Origin: UBA3871 sp041797745
GTDB taxonomy: Bacteria > Bacillota > Clostridia > Peptostreptococcales > Anaerovoracaceae
Assembly: GCA_041797745.1 (NCBI GenBank)
Contig: JBHBZU010000033.1
Location: 1-17,637 of the forward strand
Length of the DNA: 17,637 nt
Reading direction: 5' to 3'
Below the pieces are notes generated by a model. It searched no databases. It worked only from the letters and a program-made list of their open reading frames with translations, and was not told the DNA's origin. This document shows, one piece after another, positions 1 to 6,559 of this stretch (its first letter is position 1; each line of letters starts with the position of its first letter). Position numbers and translations under genes: made by a program.

Positions 1-458
1 ATGACATGGTTTATATAAGATTTACCTCTACGCTTTTCTTTCAACCTAACAGAGCTGTGCTCCTGCCGGGGGGAAAGGATATTTTAGATCAGGTAGGTCC
101 GGCATTACATATGGTAGAAGACAGAGTTAAGGTTATTCGTATTGACGGACATACTGCGGAGTCGGCTCCGGGTGACAATACGGTAAACGACAGAGACCTG
201 TCAACAGAACGTGCTAACGGAGTTCTGAAATATTTAGAGAGTCTGTATATTACCGACAGAGCCAAGTTAATGGCGGTAGGCTACGGAAGATACAGACCGA
301 TAGCAAGCAATGACACTGAAGCTAATATGGCTAAAAATAGAAGAGTAGAAATTCTGGTATCTGAAGTAGATATTATTCAGGATGAGTTAAGTTCCATATA
401 TGACCAAATTGACGGTCAGGTTTCAGGCGGAGTAGATTTAGATGCTACTGCAGAATAG
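1..458 (+). CDS. motB: Flagellar motor stator protein MotB, C-terminal part (5' truncated by window edge)
   Basis: MotB is the stator subunit that anchors the ion-conducting MotA/MotB complex to peptidoglycan through a periplasmic OmpA-like domain. The frame is open to the window edge (codon GAC at 3-5), so the ATG at 6 is an internal Met and the N-terminal transmembrane helix with its ion-binding Asp lies outside the window. What remains is an OmpA/MotB peptidoglycan-binding domain. Counting from the Met at 6, it has FTSTLFF near 6-12, DGHT at 47-50, DLSTERA at 64-70 and NRRVEI at 111-116, followed by a short acidic tail. The downstream neighbour is fliM after only 42 bases, so fliL, usually found between motB and fliM or directly before fliM, is missing here. 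The OmpA-like domain is clear; the MotB assignment rests on that domain plus context. Confidence 0.88.
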   Translation, partial: DMVYIRFTSTLFFQPNRAVLLPGGKDILDQVGPALHMVEDRVKVIRIDGHTAESAPGDNTVNDRDLSTERANGVLKYLESLYITDRAKLMAVGYGRYRPIASNDTEANMAKNRRVEILVSEVDIIQDELSSIYDQIDGQVSGGVDLDATAE

Positions 459-500
459 AACGAGAATTAAATCTAAATCGAGCGCAAGGAGGAAGAGTTA

Positions 501-1574
501 ATGGCTGAAATATTATCACAAAGCCAAATAGATATGCTCTTGAACAGCTTGCTAACCCCTGACGAAGCGTCGGAGGGGGAGGAAGCGGCGGATAGTGCTG
601 ATACCGGTGGCGGAAGCGAAAAAGCTGCTCCCGCAGGCGCCGGAAAGGCGAAAAAAGTCAAGGAATATGACTTTAGAAGCCCTAAGATATTCACAAGAGA
701 GCAATTAAAGCTACTTTACACAATTTACGAGAACTATTGCAGAATCGTTTCTTCCCATGTTACAGCCAATTTGCAGACCTATACTGCGGTGGAGATTGTA
801 GAAGTGGAAGAACAGCAATACTACGAGTACAACAATGCTTTACCGGATTCGGTACTTGTAGGCTTGATAGACTTTGACGTAAAAGATGAAGACAATATTG
901 CCAGTGATAATCTGGTTATTATGGAAATGTCAAAGGATATCGGATTTTGCTGCATTGACAGATTCCTAGGTGGAGAGGGCAAGCCTTTAGCAGATGAAAG
1001 AGAATACACTGAAATTGAGCTTAGCGTACTGGAACACTTGTTTAAGGGAATGGTAGCCTTGATGAAAAATGTTTGGTCGGACCATTTGGATATCTCACCG
1101 AAGTTAACCAAGATGGAAACCAACTCCAGAATACTTCAAGGAATCAGCGCAGACGAAAACGTCGTAATTGTAGTAATGATGATTACTTTGAACGATACTC
1201 AAGGAAAGCTGACCCTTTGTATTCCTGCTTCAACGCTGAACATTGTGTTTAAACGCAGAGAAGCGATGTCAAAACGCAGAGAACGAAGAGGGGATCAACG
1301 TTCCGAAGAATTACGTAGAGAACGTATTGAAATGCAAATCAACGAAAGTGATTTGTTATTAAAAGGCATACTGGGCGAAGTAACCGTCATGTCCAAGGAC
1401 ATTGTAGAACTGCAAGTCGGGGACATAATAATGCTAAACAAACCTGATAATTCCAATGTGGACGTAGCTGTAGAGGATACGGTATGGTTTAAAGGCGAGC
1501 TTGGTATCTACAACAAGAAAAAGTCCATTTTAATTAAAGAAAAAATCAGGAGAGGAAGTGATTCTGCGATATGA
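501..1574 (+). CDS. fliM: Flagellar motor switch protein FliM
   Basis: FliM is a C-ring component that receives CheY-P and sets motor rotation. The 357-residue product starts with the CheY-binding peptide (EILSQSQIDMLL, residues 3-14), followed by an acidic/Gly-Ala linker (about 20-50). The middle CheC-like domain (about 55-245) contains the FliG-contacting GGxG loop, G157-G158-E159-G160. A C-terminal SpoA/FliN-type domain occupies about 283-350. AGGAGG at 487-492, 8 bases before the ATG, fixes the start. The stop overlaps the fliY start by 4 bases (ATGA), so the two are probably translationally coupled. One oddity is a very basic stretch at 251-277 (KRREAMSKRRERR and on) between the middle and SpoA domains. 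Identity is secure. Confidence 0.97.
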   Translation: MAEILSQSQIDMLLNSLLTPDEASEGEEAADSADTGGGSEKAAPAGAGKAKKVKEYDFRSPKIFTREQLKLLYTIYENYCRIVSSHVTANLQTYTAVEIVEVEEQQYYEYNNALPDSVLVGLIDFDVKDEDNIASDNLVIMEMSKDIGFCCIDRFLGGEGKPLADEREYTEIELSVLEHLFKGMVALMKNVWSDHLDISPKLTKMETNSRILQGISADENVVIVVMMITLNDTQGKLTLCIPASTLNIVFKRREAMSKRRERRGDQRSEELRRERIEMQINESDLLLKGILGEVTVMSKDIVELQVGDIIMLNKPDNSNVDVAVEDTVWFKGELGIYNKKKSILIKEKIRRGSDSAI

Positions 1575-2848
1575 GCGAGGAAATGATAACGCTTACCGAT
1601 ATGGAAAAAGATGTAATTGGTGAGGTCATGAATATCAGCATGGGTTCAGGTGCAACTGCAATGTCCACCGTGCTTGATAAAAAAGTTAATATCACAACAC
1701 CACGAATCGAGGTTGTACCAATCAACGAATTTAATTTTGAAAGCCTTGAGCCTGTAATAGGAGTAAGCATTAAATACGTTGAGGGCATAGATGGTGTAAA
1801 TGTACTCTTGCTTAGAGAAGAAGATTTAAAGCAGATTCTGTGTCATCTTCTGTCTATGGACAATCCTGAAGACGTAGTTTTCGATGAAATTGCCACATCG
1901 GCAGTTTGCGAAATCATGAATCAGATGATGGGTTCGTCTGCAAGTGCATTATCTCAATTTTTAGGAAAACCTATCAACATTTCCCCACCGGAAATCATAA
2001 GCACAGAGAAGCAGACTTTGCGAGACATGTTCGCTTTGAAAGGCGAAAGCGTAGTCAGCATTAAGTTCGATCTTCATATTGACGGACTTGTAGCCAGCGA
2101 GTTTTTGAGTGCAATGGATCCGTTTTTAGTAAAGGAAATTGTAGATTCAACTATGAAAAAGGGCGAAGAAGCGGAAGCCGCAGCGGCGTCGGAACCACAG
2201 AGAGAATCAGCACCTATAACATTACCGGAATCAGATATACCTGCACCGGAAGTTGCTGCTCCTATTCCTGAGGCGACACCACAGATTCCTCCTGCACAGG
2301 AGCAGGCGACAGCTCAACCTCAGGTTATTCAGCCTATACCGAATCCAGAACCTATGACCATGGGGCAACAGCCTATGCAGCAGGTGCCGACTGGCTACCC
2401 GCAGCAGCCGATGTACCAACAGCCTTATGCTCAGGCGGGCTATCCGCAGCCGATGTATCAACAGCCTATGCAGCAGCCTATGCAACAACCTATGTATGCA
2501 CCGGCTCAAGCGCCTGTACCTGCACCCCAGGTCAACGCTACCCCGTATGCTTACAAACAACTGGGTGACGCCATAGGTTTAGACTTGACAGACAGCAACA
2601 ACTTGGAGCTTGTCATGTCGGTACCTATTCAAATTACTGTTGAGCTTGGAACCACAAAGAAAAAAATCAAGGATATTGTGGATCTTTGTCAAGGAAATAT
2701 CGTTGAACTTGACAGACAGGCGGGAGACCAGGTAGATATTTTGGCAAACGGCAGACTAATCGCAAAGGGCGATGTAGTCGTTGTTGACGACAATTATAGT
2801 GTTCGTGTCACTGAAATCGTAAAGCGTGACAACGAAGGTTTAATTTAG
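1571..2848 (+). CDS. fliY: Flagellar motor switch phosphatase FliY (CheC-like domain plus SpoA/FliN domain)
   Basis: FliY is the Gram-positive FliN counterpart: it forms part of the C-ring and removes phosphate from CheY-P at the switch. The 425-residue product has a CheC-like domain (about 8-195) with both phosphatase motifs of the pattern [D/S]xxxExxN-22-P: D14/E18/N21/P44 and S110/E114/N117/P140. A low-complexity linker of about 130 residues follows (about 197-327), first acidic/Ala-rich and then rich in Pro, Gln, Met and Tyr. A SpoA domain ends the protein (about 343-420). It is longer than I expect for Bacillus-type FliY because of this linker. The protein starts directly at the CheC domain and lacks the N-terminal LSQxEIDALL-type CheY-binding peptide of Bacillus FliY. 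The start overlaps fliM; AGGAGAGG lies upstream at 1548-1555. Confidence 0.95.
   Translation: MSEEMITLTDMEKDVIGEVMNISMGSGATAMSTVLDKKVNITTPRIEVVPINEFNFESLEPVIGVSIKYVEGIDGVNVLLLREEDLKQILCHLLSMDNPEDVVFDEIATSAVCEIMNQMMGSSASALSQFLGKPINISPPEIISTEKQTLRDMFALKGESVVSIKFDLHIDGLVASEFLSAMDPFLVKEIVDSTMKKGEEAEAAAASEPQRESAPITLPESDIPAPEVAAPIPEATPQIPPAQEQATAQPQVIQPIPNPEPMTMGQQPMQQVPTGYPQQPMYQQPYAQAGYPQPMYQQPMQQPMQQPMYAPAQAPVPAPQVNATPYAYKQLGDAIGLDLTDSNNLELVMSVPIQITVELGTTKKKIKDIVDLCQGNIVELDRQAGDQVDILANGRLIAKGDVVVVDDNYSVRVTEIVKRDNEGLI
2357..2500 (+). repeat. Degenerate QQPM/YQQP codon repeats in the fliY linker
   Basis: This stretch encodes residues 263-310 of FliY, with repeated QQPM, YQQP and YPQP units. The clearest DNA repetition is around 2455-2495, where CAGCAGCCTATG-like 12-mers occur in tandem with synonymous differences (cag/caa, cct/ccg). 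It is an in-frame low-complexity region likely to vary in length between strains. The synonymous variation suggests that the amino-acid pattern is conserved or old, not a fresh slippage product. Confidence 0.7.
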
Positions 2849-2880
2849 CAATAAAATTTACGAATAAGGAGACAAAAGAG

Positions 2881-3240
2881 ATGAGTAAAATTTTAATCGT
2901 AGACGATGCAGCTTTCATGCGAATGATGGTAAAGGATAACCTTAAGAAAGCCGGTTATTCCGATTTTATTGAAGCTTCAAATGGTGAGGAAGCAGTTGCC
3001 GCTTTCAATGAAAATGCACCGGATCTCGTACTTCTCGATATTACCATGCCTATTATGGACGGTATTCAGACACTGGGAGCTATCAAGGCTGCAAACCCCA
3101 GCGCAAAGGTTGTAATGTGTTCTGCAATGGGTCAGGAAGCCATGGTAGTTGAAGCTATCAAGTTAGGGGCTTTAGACTTTATTGTAAAACCCTTTAAGCC
3201 TGACAGACTGGTTCAGACCGTAAAAAATATTTTAGGCTAA
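2881..3240 (+). CDS. cheY: Chemotaxis response regulator CheY
   Basis: This is a single-domain receiver of 119 residues. CheA phosphorylates it, and it carries the signal to FliM in the motor. The acidic pocket D8/D9, phospho-acceptor D53 (LLDITMPIMDG), switch residue S81 and K103 (IVKPFKP) are all present, and there is no output domain. AAGGAG about 10 bases before the ATG supports the start. It sits between fliY, encoding its phosphatase and motor partner, and fliO, the usual place in Bacillus and Clostridia flagellar operons. That position makes it the motor CheY and not an unrelated receiver. Confidence 0.96.
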   Translation: MSKILIVDDAAFMRMMVKDNLKKAGYSDFIEASNGEEAVAAFNENAPDLVLLDITMPIMDGIQTLGAIKAANPSAKVVMCSAMGQEAMVVEAIKLGALDFIVKPFKPDRLVQTVKNILG

Positions 3241-3255
3241 AGGGAGTAAAAATCT

Positions 3256-3627
3256 ATGTTAGAACCGTTCTTACATATTCTGGAGGGTTTTCTGGGAATA
3301 GTTGCAGTGCTGTTTTTAGCATATTATCTAACCAGATTTTATGCTAAAAAATTTGGAACCGCTTTCGGTCACAGCCAAAACATTAAGGTGGTTGACCGTA
3401 TTCCTGTTGGGAAAGGCTCTTCTATAGCAGTTATTGAGCTACAGGAAAAACAGTATATGGTAGGCATTACAGAACATAGCATTAACCTTATTTCAGCTTT
3501 AGATGAAAAATTACCGAGTCAAGAGGAAAAACAGATATCACCCATTGCAGATGTGGGGTTTTTCAAAGCATTTAAAACAGTTTTAACCAAGGAAAGCGAA
3601 GACAAAGATGACAGAGACTTACAATAA
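3256..3627 (+). CDS. fliO: Flagellar export accessory protein FliO (FliZ of Bacillus)
   Basis: FliO is a small membrane protein that helps assemble the FliP ring of the flagellar export gate. The 123-residue product has one transmembrane helix near the N-terminus (about 8-27, FLGIVAVLFLAYYL) and a cytoplasmic domain with the family-typical pattern KVVDRIPVGKGSSIAVIEL followed by QYMVGITEHSINLI. AGGGAG lies 9 bases before the ATG. The 3' end overlaps fliP by 20 bases. FliO diverges quickly, so the call relies on topology, the VDRIPVG-type motif and its place directly before fliP. Confidence 0.88.
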   Translation: MLEPFLHILEGFLGIVAVLFLAYYLTRFYAKKFGTAFGHSQNIKVVDRIPVGKGSSIAVIELQEKQYMVGITEHSINLISALDEKLPSQEEKQISPIADVGFFKAFKTVLTKESEDKDDRDLQ

Positions 3628-4375
3628 AATATCGAAATATTCCGTTCGCTTCATGGTTATAGCTGCTATGACCTTGATTTTTATAGGTTTATCTGCGGCG
3701 CAGGCCTTTGCCGAAAGCTCCATTGATGTAGTTATCAACGGAGAGGGTTCGGACACTGTTAGAATCATCATCCTTTTGACGATGATTTCAGTGGCACCTT
3801 TTCTACTTCTTATGTGCACCTGCTTTGGAAGAATTGTTATCGTACTTTCATTCCTTAGAAATGCACTGGGTACCCAGTCTACACCTCCGAATCAGATTTT
3901 GGTGGGATTGGCACTCTTTGTTACACTGTTTATTATGAATCCGACTTTTACGGACATATACAATCAGGCTTTTCTTCCGTACGATCAGGGAGTTATTACC
4001 ACTGAACAGTTCGTTGAAGCTACAAGTAAGCCCCTTAAAGAGTTTATGCTTAAGCAGGTTACTAACGAAGACGTGGATTTATTTGTAGGCATGGCAAAGG
4101 ATGAAAATATTTCAAAGCTTTCCGGCATGGAACTTCCTATGACCATAGTGGTTCCTGCATTTATGACCAGTGAACTTAAAAGAGCATTTGTGGCAGGCTT
4201 CCTGATTTTTATACCTTTCATGTTAATTGACCTTATAGTAGCTTCGGTAACCATGTCCATGGGTATGATTATGTTGCCTCCGACTATGATTTCTTTACCT
4301 TTTAAGCTCATGCTGTTCGTTGTAGTTGATGGATGGGGACTATTGATAGAAACCTTAGTCCGAACGTACAATTAA
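3608..4375 (+). CDS. fliP: Flagellar type III export gate protein FliP
   Basis: FliP is the main subunit of the FliP5Q4R1 export channel. The 255-residue product begins with a cleavable-looking signal sequence (hydrophobic about 14-34, AQAFA then ESS, predicted cut after A35). Strongly conserved FliP segments follow: LLTMISVAPFLLLMCTCFGR, then IVLSFLRNALGTQSTPPNQI, and near the C-terminus MGMIMLPPTMISLPFKLMLF ending in the DGWGLL region. Several membrane helices are evident. The start lies inside fliO with a weak upstream AAGGA, consistent with coupled translation. An internal ATG at codon 16 is possible but would shorten the signal peptide. Identity is secure; the start is slightly uncertain. 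Confidence 0.96.
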   Translation: MTETYNKISKYSVRFMVIAAMTLIFIGLSAAQAFAESSIDVVINGEGSDTVRIIILLTMISVAPFLLLMCTCFGRIVIVLSFLRNALGTQSTPPNQILVGLALFVTLFIMNPTFTDIYNQAFLPYDQGVITTEQFVEATSKPLKEFMLKQVTNEDVDLFVGMAKDENISKLSGMELPMTIVVPAFMTSELKRAFVAGFLIFIPFMLIDLIVASVTMSMGMIMLPPTMISLPFKLMLFVVVDGWGLLIETLVRTYN

Positions 4376-4389
4376 CGGAGGGTTAATAC

Positions 4390-4656
4390 ATGAGCACAGG
4401 CAATTTAGCAGAAATTATGAGAGCAGCAGTTGTATGCGGTTTCAAGGTTTCAGCACCGATTTTGATATTAACTATTGCCATCGGTTTGTTGATTTCCGTT
4501 TTGCAGGCAGCCACTTCCATAAACGAGCAAACTTTAACCTTTGTACCAAAGCTGGTTTTAGTAGCCATAATTATGATTTTTGGCGGTACATGGATGCTGG
4601 AACAATTAGTTGACTTCACCAACTATATATTCTCCGTCATATTGACCTATGGATAA
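4390..4656 (+). CDS. fliQ: Flagellar type III export gate protein FliQ
   Basis: FliQ is a two-helix subunit of the export gate that wraps around the FliP/FliR core. The 88-residue length is typical of the family. Two hydrophobic helices are visible (about 16-38 and 52-75), separated by the conserved loop QAATSINEQTLTFVPKL. A GGAGGG Shine-Dalgarno lies about 8 bases before the ATG. It sits 14 bases after fliP and 17 before fliR, the invariant order P-Q-R. Confidence 0.96.
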   Translation: MSTGNLAEIMRAAVVCGFKVSAPILILTIAIGLLISVLQAATSINEQTLTFVPKLVLVAIIMIFGGTWMLEQLVDFTNYIFSVILTYG

Positions 4657-4673
4657 ACGGGCAGGTGGGTTAA

Positions 4674-5447
4674 TTGTACTTTGACTTAAATAATATGATT
4701 ATTTTCCTGATGGCTACTTGTAGAGTCACAGGATGTATCTTCTTCAATCCTATTTTCGGTAGAAGCACTGTTCCCTCTGTTATTAAGGTAGGGCTTTCGA
4801 TGTGTCTTGGATGGTTCGCTATGGGAACCATGTCGGGAATATATATTGAAGAACTTACCACCATGGCATTTGTGGTATGTGTAGCAAAAGAATTTGCGAT
4901 AGGTTACGGGCTGGGATATGTTATGAGGGCATTTTTAGGGATTTTCACTCTCAGCGGTTATGTGATAGATATGCAGGCAGGTTATTCTATGGCGACTCTT
5001 TATGATATGTCGTCAAATGCACAGATATCTGTAACAGGTAACCTTATGACCATCATGTATTCCTTGCTATTCTTTGTAACAAACAGCCATCTTAATCTGG
5101 TAGCTCTCATCGTAAAAACTTATGATGTGATTCCTGTCGGGTTTGTGGGCTTGAACAGAGAAGTAGGAGTGTACATGATACAAGTATTCGGCTATATGCT
5201 GGTATATGCGGTTCAGCTTGCTATACCTTTCATAGTGCTGGAGCTTCTTACGGAAGTGGCAGTTGGAATACTCATGAAGATGGTTCCGAACATCAATGTA
5301 TTCGTAGTCAATATTCACCTTAAAATGATGGTGGGACTGATTATTCTTACAACTATTATTCCGGCTCTTGTTCAGTTTATGACCCGAATAAATGCCATAA
5401 TGTTTGAACGAATGGAAGAAGCAATTTCTTACATGATAATTCATTAA
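4674..5447 (+). CDS. fliR: Flagellar type III export gate protein FliR (TTG start)
   Basis: FliR is the single-copy export gate subunit that closes the FliP ring. The 257-residue product is almost wholly membrane-embedded, with conserved features such as RVTGCIFFNPIFGRSTVP near the N-terminus and KEFAIGYGLGYVMRAF near 75. The QMQAGYSMA-like segment appears as DMQAGYSMATLYD. The chosen start is TTG at 4674, 4 bases after GGTGGG. An ATG at codon 8 (4695) would remove residues before the first helix and has no better ribosome binding site. Family length supports the TTG. Position between fliQ and flhB agrees. Confidence 0.94.
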   Translation: MYFDLNNMIIFLMATCRVTGCIFFNPIFGRSTVPSVIKVGLSMCLGWFAMGTMSGIYIEELTTMAFVVCVAKEFAIGYGLGYVMRAFLGIFTLSGYVIDMQAGYSMATLYDMSSNAQISVTGNLMTIMYSLLFFVTNSHLNLVALIVKTYDVIPVGFVGLNREVGVYMIQVFGYMLVYAVQLAIPFIVLELLTEVAVGILMKMVPNINVFVVNIHLKMMVGLIILTTIIPALVQFMTRINAIMFERMEEAISYMIIH

Positions 5448-5448
5448 T

Positions 5449-5470
5449 CCGCGATTCTGCGATTCTGCAT
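5449..5470 (+). repeat. Tandem 8-base repeat between fliR and flhB
   Basis: The gap contains GCGATTCT twice in direct tandem (5451-5466), then GC. It is non-coding and lies upstream of the flhB Shine-Dalgarno (AAAGGGGGG, about 5475-5483). It looks like a small slippage duplication. The string GATTCTGCGAT also occurs once at the fliM/fliY junction (1560-1570), probably by chance. Confidence 0.6.
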
Positions 5471-5491
5471 AAATAAAGGGGGGATATTAGG

Positions 5492-6556
5492 TTGGCAGAT
5501 ACAAATAAGACCGAACAGGCGACCCCCAAAAAAAAGCGAGACGAGCGAAAGAAAGGTAATGTCTTTCAAAGTAAAGACGCAACCAGCATAGCAGTTTTGT
5601 TAGTTGCCTTTATAATTGTTTCGAAGCTGGTTGGCTTTGTTGCCATCCAATTATCGCACTTTTATGCAACGCAGATTGACAGGATTGGTATATTGTATAC
5701 TCTGACTCCCACTACCTGCTCACAGATAATGAGAGAATTTCTTATTTACCTGTTGCTTATTGCAGTTCCCCTTGCGATCTGTATCGGTCTGGTGGCAGCA
5801 GTAACTACGGGAGCGCAGACAAGATTCAACTTTTCTATGGAAAGGTTGAAACCGAAATTTAGCAAATTTAATCCTTTAGAGGGTATTAAGAGAATTATCT
5901 CAATACGCTCACTGGTTCAGCTTATCAAATCTCTATTAAAGGTAGTAATTGTCAGCGTGATGATTTACTCCAGTATCAAGGGGGTTTTGGCAGTTGCACC
6001 GGATATGTTAAATATGGATTTGGATGTATCAGCCAATTTCCTGTTAAACCGTATGATGAATATGGTTTATAAAATCACCATGATGTTCCTTGTGCTAGCA
6101 GTCTTGGACTTTGTTTACGAAAAGCTCGACTACGAAAGTAGGTTGAAGATGACTAAACAGGAAGTAAAGGACGAATACAAGCAAACCGAGGGAGACCCTC
6201 AGGTAAAAGGACAGCGAAGAGAACGTATGCGTAAGATGAGTATGAATCGTATGATTCAGTCCATTCCGACGGCAGACGTAATCGTTAGAAACCCGACCCA
6301 TTATGCCATAGCTATCAGATATGATATTGATAAGGATTTTGCTCCTGTAGTTATTGCAAAGGGTAAGGACAAGGTGGCGGAGAGGCTTTTGGCGGAAGCA
6401 GCCAAATACGAAATACTTACCAAGGAAGATCGTCCGTTGGCGAGAACCTTATATGAAACAGTTGAAATAGGCGATTTTATTCCACAAGATCTCTACAAAC
6501 AGGTTGCAGAGGTTATGGCTTGGGTTTACAAAGTCAAGAAAAAGGAAATCAGTTAA
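5492..6556 (+). CDS. flhB: Flagellar export switch protein FlhB (TTG start)
   Basis: FlhB controls the change of export substrate from rod/hook proteins to filament proteins. The 354-residue product has the usual cytoplasmic N-terminal tail (KTEQATPKKKRDERKKGNVF), four membrane helices, and a cytoplasmic domain containing the autocleavage site NPTH at residues 267-270 (6290-6301), where self-cleavage occurs between N and P. Conserved TEGDPQVKGQRR and GKDKVAERL segments are also present. The TTG at 5492 follows a strong AAAGGGGGG by 8 bases and gives the standard N-terminus. The gene lies between fliR and flhA. All expected features are intact. Confidence 0.97.
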   Translation: MADTNKTEQATPKKKRDERKKGNVFQSKDATSIAVLLVAFIIVSKLVGFVAIQLSHFYATQIDRIGILYTLTPTTCSQIMREFLIYLLLIAVPLAICIGLVAAVTTGAQTRFNFSMERLKPKFSKFNPLEGIKRIISIRSLVQLIKSLLKVVIVSVMIYSSIKGVLAVAPDMLNMDLDVSANFLLNRMMNMVYKITMMFLVLAVLDFVYEKLDYESRLKMTKQEVKDEYKQTEGDPQVKGQRRERMRKMSMNRMIQSIPTADVIVRNPTHYAIAIRYDIDKDFAPVVIAKGKDKVAERLLAEAAKYEILTKEDRPLARTLYETVEIGDFIPQDLYKQVAEVMAWVYKVKKKEIS

Positions 6557-6559
6557 AAC

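Noticed and set aside
1..18. Start codon ATG at position 1
   Set aside because: That frame stops at 16-18 (TAA). The motB frame enters from upstream with codon GAC at 3-5.
821..1123. 100-codon minus-strand open frame inside fliM
   Set aside because: It is the reverse shadow of the strongly conserved FliM middle domain, with no ribosome binding site or recognisable motif. The same holds for other minus-strand frames under flhA, fliP, fapA-like and cheB genes.
5449..5470. Tandem GCGATTCT as a regulatory operator or start of a repeat array
   Set aside because: Only two copies, no third unit, and no sign of a promoter; most simply a slippage duplication.
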